Shown here piece after piece: positions 9,052 through 22,490 of a DNA stretch of 60,675 nucleotides. Position numbers and translations under genes: made by a program. Source of the DNA: Actinospica acidithermotolerans (GTDB lineage Bacteria; Actinomycetota; Actinomycetes; Streptomycetales; Catenulisporaceae); NCBI RefSeq assembly GCF_018139625.1, contig NZ_JAGSOH010000031.1:1-60675 (forward strand). Direction: 5' to 3'. How positions within the stretch are numbered: position 1 is the first letter of the stretch; each line of letters begins with the position of its first letter. The notes beneath the pieces were generated by a model. It ran no database searches. It had not been told where the DNA came from and saw only the letters and a list, made by a program, of their open reading frames with translations.

Positions 9052-9271
9052 TTAGCGCCGCCGTCGCCAGCGGATCGCGGCCTGGATTATCCACCGCCCG
9101 TCGATCTCCGCCACGCTCAGCGTTTCCGCCACGCTCGGGGCTGCCGCCACGCTTAGCGCTGCCGCCGCCAGCGGATCGCGGCCTGGATTAACCACCACCC
9201 GTCGATCTCCGCCACGGTCAGCGTGTCCGCCACGGTCAGCGTTTCCGCCACGCTCAGGGCTGCCGCCACGC
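9052..9271 (-). repeat. Two downstream copies of the prfB 3' end with 18-bp minisatellite units
   Basis: Units 9052-9152 (101 bp) and 9153-9271 (119 bp) each start at a TAA (tta on plus) and repeat the last ~16 codons of prfB in altered form (IDGRWIIQAAIRWRRRR and [17 protein letters not shown] versus [15 protein letters not shown] in the gene). They are separated by three and four units respectively of an 18-bp repeat of the form TxTCCGCCACGSTCAGCG. The 18-bp difference in unit length equals one repeat. The three stops lie in three different frames, so the copies are not extensions of prfB. Confidence 0.9.
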
Positions 9272-10369
9272 TTAGCGCTGCCGCCGCCAGCGGATCGCGG
9301 CCTCGATGAATCCGTCGATCTCGCCGTCCAGCACGGCCGAGGTGTTGCCGGTCTCGAACTCCGTGCGCAGGTCCTTGACCATCTGGTACGGGTGCAGCAC
9401 GTAGGAGCGCATCTGGTTGCCCCAGGAGCCGCCGGAGTCGCCCTTGAGCGCGTCCATCTTGGCCTGCTCCTCCTGCCGCTTCACGTCGAGCAGCTTGGCC
9501 TGCAGGACCGCCATGGCCGAGGCCTTGTTCTGCAGCTGAGAGCGCTCGTTCTGGCAGGAGACCACGATGCCGGTCGGGATGTGCGTCAGGCGCACCGCCG
9601 AGTCGGTGGTGTTCACGCCCTGGCCGCCGGGGCCCGAGGAGCGGTAGACGTCCACCCGCAGCTCGTCCTCGGGGATGTCGATGTGGTCGGTCTGCTCGAC
9701 GACCGGGAGCACCTCCACGCCCGCGAACGAGGTCTGCCGGCGGCCCTGGTTGTCGAAGGGCGAGATGCGCACCAGGCGGTGGGTGCCCTGCTCGACGGAG
9801 AGCGTGCCGTACGCGTACGGCGCCTTGACCTGGAAGGTCGCGGACTTGATGCCCGCCTCCTCCGCGTACGAGGTGTCGTAGACCTCGGTCGGGTAGCCGT
9901 GCCGCTCGCAGTAGCGCAGGTACATCCGCAGCAGCATCTCGGCGAAGTCCGCCGCGTCCACGCCGCCCGCCTCCGAGCGGATGGTGACCAGCGCCTCGCG
10001 GGAGTCGTACTCGCCGTTGAGCAGCGTGCGCACCTCCATCTCGGAGACCGCCTTGGTCACGCCGGGCAGCTCGTCGGCCGCCTCGTTCACGGTGTCCGCG
10101 TCGTCCTCCGCGAGGCCGAGCTCGTAGAGGGTCTCGAGGTCGTCGAGGCGCCGGCGCAGGCCCTCCACCCGGGACAGCTCGCCCTGGAGGTTGGACAGCC
10201 GGCTCGTCACCTGCTGCGCCTTGGCCTGGTCGTCCCACAGGTCCGGCGCCGCGGCCTCCTCGTTCAGCCGCTTGATCTCCGCGCGCAGCGCGTCGAGGTC
10301 CACGACGGCCTCGATCGACGCCATGGTGGACTTGAGGTTTTTGAGGTCTTCAGCAAGGTCTACCGACAC
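9272..10369 (-). CDS. prfB: Peptide chain release factor 2 (RF2)
   Basis: The 365-residue RF2 starts at GTG 10369 ([12 protein letters not shown]). The stop-codon recognition tripeptide SPF occurs in [11 protein letters not shown] and the catalytic GGQ in [18 protein letters not shown]2 reads UGA and UAA and triggers peptidyl-tRNA hydrolysis. The reading frame is continuous: the UGA-dependent +1 frameshift found in many bacterial prfB genes is absent, as is usual in actinobacteria. The C-terminus [15 protein letters not shown] is normal, but its DNA is duplicated twice downstream. It lies 55 bp downstream of a Ser/Thr kinase gene on the same strand. Confidence 0.97.
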   Translation of the reverse strand: MSVDLAEDLKNLKSTMASIEAVVDLDALRAEIKRLNEEAAAPDLWDDQAKAQQVTSRLSNLQGELSRVEGLRRRLDDLETLYELGLAEDDADTVNEAADELPGVTKAVSEMEVRTLLNGEYDSREALVTIRSEAGGVDAADFAEMLLRMYLRYCERHGYPTEVYDTSYAEEAGIKSATFQVKAPYAYGTLSVEQGTHRLVRISPFDNQGRRQTSFAGVEVLPVVEQTDHIDIPEDELRVDVYRSSGPGGQGVNTTDSAVRLTHIPTGIVVSCQNERSQLQNKASAMAVLQAKLLDVKRQEEQAKMDALKGDSGGSWGNQMRSYVLHPYQMVKDLRTEFETGNTSAVLDGEIDGFIEAAIRWRRQR

Positions 10370-10424
10370 AGCTCTTAAGACTACGCGACGCGGGGCGCCG
10401 TGTTCGCCTCGGTTTACCGCTCCT

Positions 10425-12506
<2,082 letters not shown>

Positions 12507-12573
12507 TGGGGCCGTTGTCGAAACGGCATCACCCTAGCGGCGCACGGAGCGTTCGGCGTGCAGACCCACGGAA

Positions 12574-14028
<1,455 letters not shown>

Positions 14029-14364
14029 GTGAAACCCTTTCCTCCCCGGCCTCGCGGCGTACGGTGGTGCAAGCGGTGCGGTGGTGGCGGTGGTGCGCCT
14101 GTGGTGGTGTCGCGGTGGTGCCAGGCCAGCGTAGTGCGAGCGGGGAACTCCCCGGCGTCTGGGATGGCGGTTTGTACCCCAATCGCTACCTTAATTCCAC
14201 CCGGTAATCCGGCGGAAGGGCTTCCGGGGCGCGGCGCGCGGCACGGCGGATCCGGGGCGCCCGAAGATCGCGTCCCGGTTGGCGAGCCGGGACTGTCAGA
14301 AGTCTCGGCTAACGTATCTTTGGTAGCTCTCCCCGTCCCGCCGCTCCAAGGACCGCGTACTCCC
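14029..14364. other. Divergent intergenic region, kinase / FHA-FtsK
   Basis: A 336-bp non-coding stretch with both genes' promoters presumably inside. The most A/T-rich piece, near 14185-14205 (ctaccttaattccaccc), and taacgtatctttgg near 14310-14325 are possible -10 areas for opposite directions; neither has a convincing -35. The open frame running through it on the plus strand lacks family similarity and I do not include it in the downstream gene. Confidence 0.5.
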
Positions 14365-17313
14365 ATGCAGCTGCGACTGTCCGTCAGTGTGCCGACCGGG
14401 CCAGCCCGTGCCCCGGGCCGGGCCACGGCCGGCGGCGCGAACCCGAACTCCCTGCTGGACGTGCTGGTCACGGCCCCGGCGGGGACGCCGCTGCGCGCGG
14501 CGGCCGGGCAGCTGGCGAACCTCGCGGGGCTGGCCGAGCCGGTCTTCCACGTGGGCGCCCGGCGGCTCGCGGACGACCATCCGCTCGGCGTGCCCCCGCT
14601 CGTGGACGGCGCGGTTCTGACGGCGGATCAGCCGGACGCGGCGCTGCCCCCGCCCGGGAATCTGGAGCTGCACGTGATCGGCGGCCCGGACGCCGGCGGG
14701 GTGCACCTGCTGACGCCGCCCCCGCCGGGCCTGGCCGCGCTGCGGCTGACGATCGGCCGCGGCGCCGAGGCGGACATCCGGATCGAGGACCCTGACCTGT
14801 CCCGGCGGCACGCGGTGCTGACGGTGAGCACCGACTGGGTGCGCCTGGCGGACTGCGGCTCGACCAACGGCACGGTGCTCGGCGGCAGCCGCATCGGCGA
14901 GGAGCCGGTGCTGCTCGCGCCGCAGACCCCGGTGCGGCTCGGCGAGACGACGCTGCTGCTGCGGCACGGCGAGGAGTCCCTGGAGGTGGACCCGGACCGG
15001 CTCGGCAGGGTGCTGGTACGCGTCGTGCCGCGCAGCAACCCGGCCGTGCCGGCCCCCCGCTTCGAGCTGCCGACGCCCCCCGGCGCGCGCGGCCTGCCCG
15101 CCGCAAGGCGCCGCATGCAGGCGGCCTTCGAGCAGGCGAAGGCGGCCACCGAGGCGAAGATCTCCGCGGCCCTCGCGGTCGAGTCGGGCCTGCGCCGTAC
15201 CCGGCACCCGGACCCGGCCGCGCTGCTGACCACGGCGCTGCGCCCCGGGCTCGGCCTGTGGAGCCGCGGCCGGGACCAGCCCGAACTGCTGGAGCTGCGG
15301 CTCGGCACGGCGCGGCTGCCCTCCTCCGTGACGGTCACCCAGGGCCCGCGCAGCTTCCGCCCGCGCGTCCCGGCCGCGCCGGTCACCGTGGACCTGTCCG
15401 GGGTCGGCGTGCTCGGCCTGGTGGCGGCGGAGGGCCCCGAGGGCGGCGAGGATCTCGAGCTGCCGCCCTACGACCTGCTCGGCAGCGAGCACACCGGCGC
15501 CGGGACCTCGGGCTCGTACTCGGTGCGCGCCCTGGCCCGCAGCCTCGTCGCCCAGCTCGCCGCCCTCTGCTCCCCCCTGGACGTCGACCTGGTCGTGCTG
15601 TGCACCAACGGCGCCGAACGCTGGCGCTGGACGACCTGGCTGCCGCACTGCGCCCCGCAGGACGGTCAGAACTGCCGCGCGATGGTCGCCTTCGACGCGG
15701 GCCAGCTGGCCGCCCGGCTGGCCGAGCTGACGGTCCGTCTGGAGGCCCGCCAGGGCGCGCTGCGCGGCAGCGACGAGCCGTGGCCGGGGCGCCGTACCGT
15801 GCTCGTGCTGGACCGCGGGGAGTCGGCCGCGAAGGCGCCGTACCCGCCGGAGCTGCTGCGCCTGCTGGCCGAGGGCCCGCGCGTCGGCATGCACGCCATC
15901 GTCGTGGCCGACCGCCGCGAGGAGCTGCCCGAGGGCGTCGCCGCGATCGCCGCCGTCGGCGGGGAGGTGCACACCCGGCTGCGGCTGGAGCAGCCCGGGA
16001 AGCTGACCATGGAGGGCATACTCGCCGATCTGACGTCGCCCCAGTGGGCCATCAGATTCGCGCACGCCCTCGCCCCGCTGCGGGACTCGCGCGAGGGCGG
16101 CGTCCAGGGCATACACGGCACGAACCAGCGCCAGCTGCCCGAGGAGGCCAGGCTGCTGCCGCTGCTGGAGCTGGACCTGCTCACCCCGACGAAGCTCTCG
16201 GCGCGGTGGGCGGCGGTCAGGGAGTCGGCGGCCCGAGAACAGGCGGCACGGGAACAGGCGGTTCGAGAACAGCCGCGGACGGCACGGCGGAGCATCGGCG
16301 GGTACGAACAGGCGGCAGCGGCAGGCGGCGCGGGATTGCCGGTCGTGTTGGGCGCGGACAGCCACGGGGCGGTACGGGCGGAACTGACGGGGCACCACAT
16401 CCTGGTCGGCGGAGCGTCGGGCTCCGGCATCTCCGAGGCGCTGCGCTCCATCCTGTGCTCCGCCGCGCTCCCGACCCCGCCCGAGCGGCTGCGCGTGCTG
16501 CTCGTCTCCGGCGGCAACGGCGCGTCCTGGGGCGAGACCACCCGCCTTCCGCACGTGGCCCTGCACGCCGCGGACGCGACGAACGAGGCCGAGCTTCGCC
16601 ACCTGCTCGCCACGGCGCGCGAGTTCTACGAGGAGCGCGGCGCACGCGAAGTGCGCGGGGTACGGGGAACGAGCGAGGTGCACGGCGCGCGCGGGACGGG
16701 CGATGCGCGCGGGAACGGGGACGTGCGCTCCGTGCTCGGGGCGCTCGAGCCGGACCGGCCCTCCGAAAGGCTGCTGCTCGGCGTCGACGGACTCGATCGG
16801 ATCGCCGTGCGCCACCCCTGGTTCGTGAAGGAGCTGACGGAGCTGGCCCAGGAGGGGCGCCCGCACGGCGTCCATCTGCTGCTCGGCATCACCCTCGACG
16901 ACGGCCCCGCGCGCCGGCTGCTCGACGGCGAGCTCTGCGAGGAGCTCGACCTGCGCCTGGCGCTGCGGACCTACGGCCCCGAGGAATCCAGAAGGCTGAT
17001 CTCGCTGCCGGACGCGGCGGCCATCCGCCCCAGCCTGCCCGGCCGCGGCTGGCTGGCCCTGCCCGACGGCAGGGTCCTGCCGGTCCAGGTTCCCCGCGTC
17101 AGCGGCCGTATGGCCTCCAGCGCCACCGCCCGCGCCCACGTGGCCGTCGACGACTGGCGCCGCCTCGGCGACCAACTGCCCAACCGCGCCCTGGGCGGCA
17201 CCGGCGCGCTCCCCCTGCAGCCCGGCACCCCGACGGACCTCGCGCTCCTCGTCGAGAGCGCGACCCGGGCGGCGATGGCGCCGAGTCGAACGGCGGCGGC
17301 CAGCAGCCGGTAG
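14365..17313 (+). CDS. FHA-domain, FtsK/SpoIIIE-like (EssC/EccC-type) protein with degenerate P-loop
   Basis: ATG 14365 gives 982 residues. An FHA phosphothreonine-binding domain lies at about 120-190 (TIGRGAEADI, DLSRRHAVL, CGSTNGT), containing the conserved Gly-Arg, Ser-x-x-His and Asn-Gly elements. After a linker come two FtsK/EssC-like ATPase modules: the first (about 330-590) has no P-loop, and the second has HHILVGGASGSGISEAL around residue 689, where the Walker A Lys is Ile. The Walker B-like segment LLLGVDGLDRI (about 800) lacks the usual DE pair. AREQ (about 617-635) and REVRGVRG-type (about 755-785) low-complexity repeats interrupt it. In type VII secretion EssC couples ATP hydrolysis to export, but no WXG100 genes are seen here. 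Divergent kinases suggest regulation by phosphorylation. Confidence 0.85.
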   Translation: MQLRLSVSVPTGPARAPGRATAGGANPNSLLDVLVTAPAGTPLRAAAGQLANLAGLAEPVFHVGARRLADDHPLGVPPLVDGAVLTADQPDAALPPPGNLELHVIGGPDAGGVHLLTPPPPGLAALRLTIGRGAEADIRIEDPDLSRRHAVLTVSTDWVRLADCGSTNGTVLGGSRIGEEPVLLAPQTPVRLGETTLLLRHGEESLEVDPDRLGRVLVRVVPRSNPAVPAPRFELPTPPGARGLPAARRRMQAAFEQAKAATEAKISAALAVESGLRRTRHPDPAALLTTALRPGLGLWSRGRDQPELLELRLGTARLPSSVTVTQGPRSFRPRVPAAPVTVDLSGVGVLGLVAAEGPEGGEDLELPPYDLLGSEHTGAGTSGSYSVRALARSLVAQLAALCSPLDVDLVVLCTNGAERWRWTTWLPHCAPQDGQNCRAMVAFDAGQLAARLAELTVRLEARQGALRGSDEPWPGRRTVLVLDRGESAAKAPYPPELLRLLAEGPRVGMHAIVVADRREELPEGVAAIAAVGGEVHTRLRLEQPGKLTMEGILADLTSPQWAIRFAHALAPLRDSREGGVQGIHGTNQRQLPEEARLLPLLELDLLTPTKLSARWAAVRESAAREQAAREQAVREQPRTARRSIGGYEQAAAAGGAGLPVVLGADSHGAVRAELTGHHILVGGASGSGISEALRSILCSAALPTPPERLRVLLVSGGNGASWGETTRLPHVALHAADATNEAELRHLLATAREFYEERGAREVRGVRGTSEVHGARGTGDARGNGDVRSVLGALEPDRPSERLLLGVDGLDRIAVRHPWFVKELTELAQEGRPHGVHLLLGITLDDGPARRLLDGELCEELDLRLALRTYGPEESRRLISLPDAAAIRPSLPGRGWLALPDGRVLPVQVPRVSGRMASSATARAHVAVDDWRRLGDQLPNRALGGTGALPLQPGTPTDLALLVESATRAAMAPSRTAAASSR

Positions 17314-17491
17314 GCGGGATGGTCGCCGATGCTTCGGTCGGCCTGACCGGCCTTCCGCTCGCGCGGCATCTGACGAGGCGTCGGCGGCTCGCGGATCGGT
17401 GACGCGAGCCGGCTCAGGGCAGGGCTACGCCGTTCGCCGCCGCCAGACCGGTCTCTCGGGCTTCTGCACGTCCACCTCCACCGGCGAAGCG

Positions 17492-17532
17492 AAGCGGCCG
17501 CGCACCTGTTTTCCACAGGCGCGCGGCCGCTT
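17492..17532. terminator. Bidirectional terminator between convergent genes
   Basis: Arms AAGCGGCCGCGC (17492-17503) and GCGCGGCCGCTT (17521-17532) pair perfectly. A mismatch and then CCTGT/ACAGG close over a TTTCC loop. It sits between the FHA-FtsK gene (ends 17313) and gdh (ends 17583). Confidence 0.8.
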
Positions 17533-17582
17533 GCCGGCGGTTCTCGCTACCCTCGCTGCTCCCGCCGCTCGTCTCCCGCTCC

Positions 17583-20500
17583 CTACATCGCGTTCGCGCG
17601 CAGCAGGGTCCTGATCGTGCGCAGGGCCACCGAGAGGATCGCCAGGTCGAACGAGTCGGCCGAGGAGATCTCGGTGAGCACGGCCCTTGCGCGCTCGACG
17701 GCGGCCTGGTTCTTGTTGACCCAGACGGAGAAGCGGACGTCGGGGTCGGTCTCGCCGGGGGCGGCGGCCAGGACGTCGAAGGTCAGCGCGGCCTGGGCGG
17801 CGTAGAGCTCCTCCCGGACGGCGGCGCGGGCCATGGTCTCCCAGCGGTCGGTGCGCGGGAGGGCGGTGATGCGGTCGCGCAGGGCTCCGATGCCGAGGCG
17901 GTCGACGAGGTCGAAGTAGCCCTCGGCGACCTCGCCGGGGCCGCGGCCGGTCTCCTTGGCGACCTCGACGATGTCCAGCGCGGAATACGCCGAGCCGGCC
18001 ACCGCGACGCGGGCGGCGAGCTCCTCCGGGACGCCGTACTCGACGAGTTCGGCGGTGGCGGAGGCCAGTTGCTGGGCGTCGGTGCCCTTGAGCAGCTTGG
18101 GCAGCTGGGCGCAGACCTCCGTGACGCCCGCGGAGAAGGCCTCGACCTGCTCGGTGATGTCGATCGGGTGCTTGCGATTGAGCAGGAACCAGCGGGCGCC
18201 GCGCTCGGTCAGCCGGCGGCCGGCCAGCCGCATGCGGGTCTGGATCTCGGCCGGGACCCTGTTGTCCAGCTCGTCGATCGCCTTCCAGAAGCTGTCCAGG
18301 CCGAAGACCTCGCGGGCCACGGTGTGCGCCCGGGAGATCTCCTCCGCGCTCGCGCCCGTCTCCTCGCGCATCCGGAACAGGAAGCTGATGCCCGCGTTGT
18401 TCACCAGGTTGTTCACCACCTGGGTGGCGATGATCTCCCGGCGCAGCGGGTGGGCGGCGATCAGGTCGTGCAGCCGCTCGCGGACGGCGCTGGGGAAGTA
18501 GCGGAACAGGTCCGCCTCGAGGTACTGGTCGTCCAGGAGCTCGCTGGCCAGCAGCTCCTCGTTCAGCACGATCTTGGTGTAGGCCAGCAGCACGGCGAGC
18601 TCGGGCTGCGTCAGCCCCTGGCCCGCGGAGCGGCGCTCCTGGATGACCCGGTCCCGGGGCAGGAACTCGAGGTCCCGGTTCAGGTGGCCGTCCGAGGTGA
18701 GCTGGCGCATGTAGCGCGCGTGGACGTGCAGCAGCGCGGGCGCCTGGGCCACGGCCGAGGCGAGCGCGACGTTCTGGCCGTAGTTGTCGGCCAGGACGAG
18801 GTCGGCGATCTCGTCGGTCATCGAGGCGAGCAGCGGGGTGCGCTCCTCGGCCTCGAGCACGCCGGACTTCACCGCCTGGTCGACCAGGATCTTGATGTTG
18901 ACCTCGTGGTCGGAGGTGTCCACGCCCGCGGAGTTGTCGATGGCGTCGGTGTTGATCCGGCCGCCCTCGCCCGACGGGCCGCCCTGCAGCGCGTACTCGA
19001 TGCGGCCCAGCTGCGTGCAGCCGAGGTTGCCGCCCTCGCCGACGACCTTGACCCGCAGCTGGGAGCCGTTGACCCGGATCGCGTCGTTGGCCTTGTCGCC
19101 GACGTCGGCGTGCGACTCGCCGGCCGACTTCACGTACGTGCCGATGCCGCCGTTCCACAGCAGGTCGACCGGCGCCTGCAGGATCGCCTTCATCAGCTCG
19201 GCCGGCGTCGTGCGGGTCACGCCCTCGGGCAGCCCGAGCGCGCGGCGCACCTGCGGGGTGACCGGGATCGACTTGGCGCTGCGCGGGAAGACGCCGCCGC
19301 CGTCGGAGATCAGCTTCGTGTCGTAGTCGGCCCAGCTGGAGCGCGGCAGGTCGAACAGCCGCCGGCGCTCGGCGTACGAGGCGGCCGGGTCCGGGTCCGG
19401 GTCGATGAAGATGTGCCGGTGGTCGAACGCGGCGATCAGCTTCGCGTGCTCCGAGCGCAGCAGGCCGTTGCCGAAGACGTCCCCGGACATGTCGCCGATG
19501 CCGACGACGGTGAACTCCTGCGTCTGGGTGTCGACGCCGAGCTCGCGGAAGTGGCGCTTGACCGACTCCCACGCGCCGCGCGAGGTGATGCCCATCGCCT
19601 TGTGGTCGTAGCCGACCGAGCCGCCGGAGGCGAACGCGTCGCCGAGCCAGAAGTTGTACTCGGCGGAGACCGCGTTGGCGATGTCCGAGAACGTCGCGGT
19701 GCCCTTGTCGGCGGCGACGACGAGGTAGTGGTCGTCGCCGTCGTAGCGCACGACGTTCTTCGGCGGCACGATGACGCCGTCGACCAGGTTGTCGGTGATG
19801 TCCAGCAGGCCCCTGATGAACATCTGGTAGCACGCGATGCCCTCGGCCATGAAGGCCTCGCGGTTGGACGGGTCCACCGGGTTCTTGACCACGAAGCCGC
19901 CCTTCGCGCCGACCGGCACGATGACGACGTTCTTGACCATCTGCGCCTTGGCCAGGCCGAGGATCTCGGTGCGGAAGTCCTCGCGCCGGTCCGACCAGCG
20001 CAGTCCGCCGCGCGCGACCTTGCCGAAGCGCAGGTGCACGCCCTCGACCCGGGGCGAGTAGACCCAGATCTCGAACCTGGGCCTGGGCATCGGCAGGTCC
20101 TGCACGGCCGGAGCGTTGATCTTGAAGGAGATGTACGGCTTGGGGGAGCCGTCCTCGGCGGGCTGGTAGAGGTTCGTGCGCAGCGTCGCCCGGATCACGC
20201 CGAGCAGCGAGCGCAGGATGCGGTCCTCGTCCAGCGAGGCGACGGTGTCGAGCGCTCCCTCGATCTCCTCGACCATGCCGTCGATCAGCTCGTGGCCGGC
20301 GTCGGCGTGCGCGGGGTCGAAGGAGGCCTCGAACAGCCGGACCAGCAGCCGGACGATCCGGGTGTTGGCGCCGAGCACCTTCTCGACCAGGCCCTGGCTG
20401 AAGGTCATGCCGCCCTGCCGCAGGTACTTGACGTACGCGCGCAGGATCGAGGCCTGGCGCCAGCTCAGGCCGGAGCCGAGGACCAGGGTGTTGAAGCCGT

Positions 20501-22490
20501 CGTTCTCCGCCATCCCGGACCACACGGCGCCGAACGCCGCGGTGAACCGGTCCCGCGCGCCCACGTCGAGCAGCGACTCGGGGTCGCTCACCCGCAGGCC
20601 GAAGTCCAGGATCCAGGCGCTGTCGCCGCCGGCCCGGAGCAGCTCGTACGGCTGCTCCTCGAGGACCTCGACGCCGAAGCGCTGCAGGATCGGCAGCACC
20701 TCGGCCAGCGTGATCATCCGGCCGACGCGGAAGATCTTGAGCCGGTACTCGTCCGGGCTCGATCCCGCCCTGCGGTAGACGGCGAGCGAGGAGTCGGTGG
20801 TGTCGTCGGCGTGGATGGCCTCGATCCTGGCCAGGTCCTGCGCGGCGCGCTCCGGCGCGAAGTCCGCCTTGTAGCCCTCCGGGAAGGCGTTCTTGAACTC
20901 GGCGATCAGGCTGGCGGCGCGGTCCTCGCCGAGCTGCTCCTCGAGCAGGTCCTCGAGCGCGTCGTTCCAGCTGCGCAGCGCGCGGGCGAGCTTGCGCTCG
21001 ATCTGCTCGGCGTCCACCTCCGGCAGCCGCTCGCCGTTCGCCATCCGGATGACGAAGTGCAGCCGGGTGAGCACCGACTCGGTGGAGCGCACCGTGTAGT
21101 CGATGGCCTTGCCGTGCAGATCCCTGAGCAGGATCTCCTGCAGCTTGAGCCGGTTCGCCGTGTCGTAGAGGTCGCGCGGGACGTAGACCAGCGCGGAGAA
21201 GTAGCGCCCGTAGACGTCCTTGCGCAGGAACAGCCGCACCCGGCGCCGCTCCTGCAGGTGCTGCACCGCGCCGGAGATCTCGGCGAGCTCGCCCACCGGG
21301 ATCTGGAACAGCTCGTCGCGCGGGTAGGACTCGAGGATCTGCAGCAGGTCCTTGCCGGAGTGCGAGTTGAGCGTGTATCCGTGCACGTCGAGGACCTGAC
21401 GGACCTTCTGCCTGACGACCGGGATGTGCTGCACGGACTCGGAGTACGCGGCGGCGGAGAACAGGCCGAGGATGCGGCGCTCGCCGACGACCTCGCCGGC
21501 GGCGTTGAAGACCTTCACGCCGATGTAGTCGAGGTAGCCGGGGCGGTGCACCGTGGCGCGCGAGTTGGCCTTGGTGAGCACCAGCAGCCGCGGTTCGCGG
21601 GCCTTGGTGCGCACCTCCGGCGGCAGCTTGGAGAAGGTGCTCGGCGCGTTCTGCGGCTGGTCGGAGCGCAGGATGCCGAGACCGGTGCCCGGCACGGCGC
21701 GCAGCCGGTCGTCGCCGTCCTCGGTGATCAGCTCGTACTCGCGGTAGCCGAGGAAGGTGAAGTGGCCGTCCACCAGCCAGCGCAGCAGCTCCTGGCCGGC
21801 CGAGAGCTCCTCGAAGTCGAGGCCCGCGGCCTGCGCGGCCTCGCCCTGCGCGCCGTCGAGCGCCTCGGCCGCGGCGAGGGTGGCGTTCTTCATCTTCGGC
21901 CAGTCCTCGACGGCCTCGCGCACGTCCCGCAGCACGCGGCGCAGGTCGGCCTCGAGGGCGGCGATCCGGGCCGGGTCGTCGGCCTGCCGGTCGATCTCGA
22001 TGTGCATCCAGGACTCGACGCTGGCGCCCTCGGGGGCGGACTCCGGGTCGACGTCGTACACCTGGCGCAGGTCGCCGGCGACGTCGCGGTCCACCGCGAG
22101 CACCGGGTGCACGACGAGGTGGATGCCCTGCCCGCTGCGGGTGAGCTCGGCGGTGACCGAGTCGACGAGGAAGGGCATGTCGTCCGTGACGATCTCGACG
22201 ACGCTGCGGCGGTTGCGGCCGGTGCCCCAGCCGTCCTCGGCCGCCGGGGTCAGGACCCTGATCTTGGCGGTGCCCTGCGGGCGGTGGGCGGCGAGCTCGA
22301 GGCTGGAGGCGGCGGCGCCGTACAGGTCGGCGGGTCCGCGGTCGGCGAGGTCGTCGAGGGCGACGTGCCGGTAGTAGCGGTTGATCACCGCCTCGCCGAC
22401 CGTCGCGCCCGCATCCTGCCCGCCGGATCCGGCCAGGGCGGCCGCCTCCCCGAGCAGCGCGTTCTTAGCCGAGTCCAGTTGCGTCACCAT
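17583..22490 (-). CDS. gdh: Large NAD-dependent glutamate dehydrogenase (GDH-180 class)
   Basis: I choose ATG 22490 (MVTQLDSAKNALLGEA), preceded by GGAG nine bases upstream, giving 1635 residues; upstream in-frame starts are possible. This length and the long N-terminal ACT-like region followed by the catalytic core are typical of the Streptomyces/Pseudomonas ~180-kDa enzyme. The core shows RGGLRWSDRREDFRTE, KGGFVVKNPVDP, VGIGDMSGDVFGNG, LWNGGIGTYVK and GEGGNLGCTQ. It oxidises glutamate to 2-oxoglutarate plus ammonia with NAD+, feeding carbon from amino acids into the TCA cycle, and the family is allosterically controlled. It is monocistronic, between convergent FHA-FtsK and a separately spaced upstream gene. 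Confidence 0.96.
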   Translation of the reverse strand: MVTQLDSAKNALLGEAAALAGSGGQDAGATVGEAVINRYYRHVALDDLADRGPADLYGAAASSLELAAHRPQGTAKIRVLTPAAEDGWGTGRNRRSVVEIVTDDMPFLVDSVTAELTRSGQGIHLVVHPVLAVDRDVAGDLRQVYDVDPESAPEGASVESWMHIEIDRQADDPARIAALEADLRRVLRDVREAVEDWPKMKNATLAAAEALDGAQGEAAQAAGLDFEELSAGQELLRWLVDGHFTFLGYREYELITEDGDDRLRAVPGTGLGILRSDQPQNAPSTFSKLPPEVRTKAREPRLLVLTKANSRATVHRPGYLDYIGVKVFNAAGEVVGERRILGLFSAAAYSESVQHIPVVRQKVRQVLDVHGYTLNSHSGKDLLQILESYPRDELFQIPVGELAEISGAVQHLQERRRVRLFLRKDVYGRYFSALVYVPRDLYDTANRLKLQEILLRDLHGKAIDYTVRSTESVLTRLHFVIRMANGERLPEVDAEQIERKLARALRSWNDALEDLLEEQLGEDRAASLIAEFKNAFPEGYKADFAPERAAQDLARIEAIHADDTTDSSLAVYRRAGSSPDEYRLKIFRVGRMITLAEVLPILQRFGVEVLEEQPYELLRAGGDSAWILDFGLRVSDPESLLDVGARDRFTAAFGAVWSGMAENDGFNTLVLGSGLSWRQASILRAYVKYLRQGGMTFSQGLVEKVLGANTRIVRLLVRLFEASFDPAHADAGHELIDGMVEEIEGALDTVASLDEDRILRSLLGVIRATLRTNLYQPAEDGSPKPYISFKINAPAVQDLPMPRPRFEIWVYSPRVEGVHLRFGKVARGGLRWSDRREDFRTEILGLAKAQMVKNVVIVPVGAKGGFVVKNPVDPSNREAFMAEGIACYQMFIRGLLDITDNLVDGVIVPPKNVVRYDGDDHYLVVAADKGTATFSDIANAVSAEYNFWLGDAFASGGSVGYDHKAMGITSRGAWESVKRHFRELGVDTQTQEFTVVGIGDMSGDVFGNGLLRSEHAKLIAAFDHRHIFIDPDPDPAASYAERRRLFDLPRSSWADYDTKLISDGGGVFPRSAKSIPVTPQVRRALGLPEGVTRTTPAELMKAILQAPVDLLWNGGIGTYVKSAGESHADVGDKANDAIRVNGSQLRVKVVGEGGNLGCTQLGRIEYALQGGPSGEGGRINTDAIDNSAGVDTSDHEVNIKILVDQAVKSGVLEAEERTPLLASMTDEIADLVLADNYGQNVALASAVAQAPALLHVHARYMRQLTSDGHLNRDLEFLPRDRVIQERRSAGQGLTQPELAVLLAYTKIVLNEELLASELLDDQYLEADLFRYFPSAVRERLHDLIAAHPLRREIIATQVVNNLVNNAGISFLFRMREETGASAEEISRAHTVAREVFGLDSFWKAIDELDNRVPAEIQTRMRLAGRRLTERGARWFLLNRKHPIDITEQVEAFSAGVTEVCAQLPKLLKGTDAQQLASATAELVEYGVPEELAARVAVAGSAYSALDIVEVAKETGRGPGEVAEGYFDLVDRLGIGALRDRITALPRTDRWETMARAAVREELYAAQAALTFDVLAAAPGETDPDVRFSVWVNKNQAAVERARAVLTEISSADSFDLAILSVALRTIRTLLRANAM

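Noticed and set aside
9052-9271. Downstream prfB copies as separate small genes or as an extended C-terminus
   Set aside because: They lack starts, and their stops lie in three different frames, so none is reached by normal translation of prfB.
9272-10369. Programmed +1 frameshift in prfB
   Set aside because: The frame is continuous from GTG 10369 to the stop, with no in-frame TGA near codon 26.
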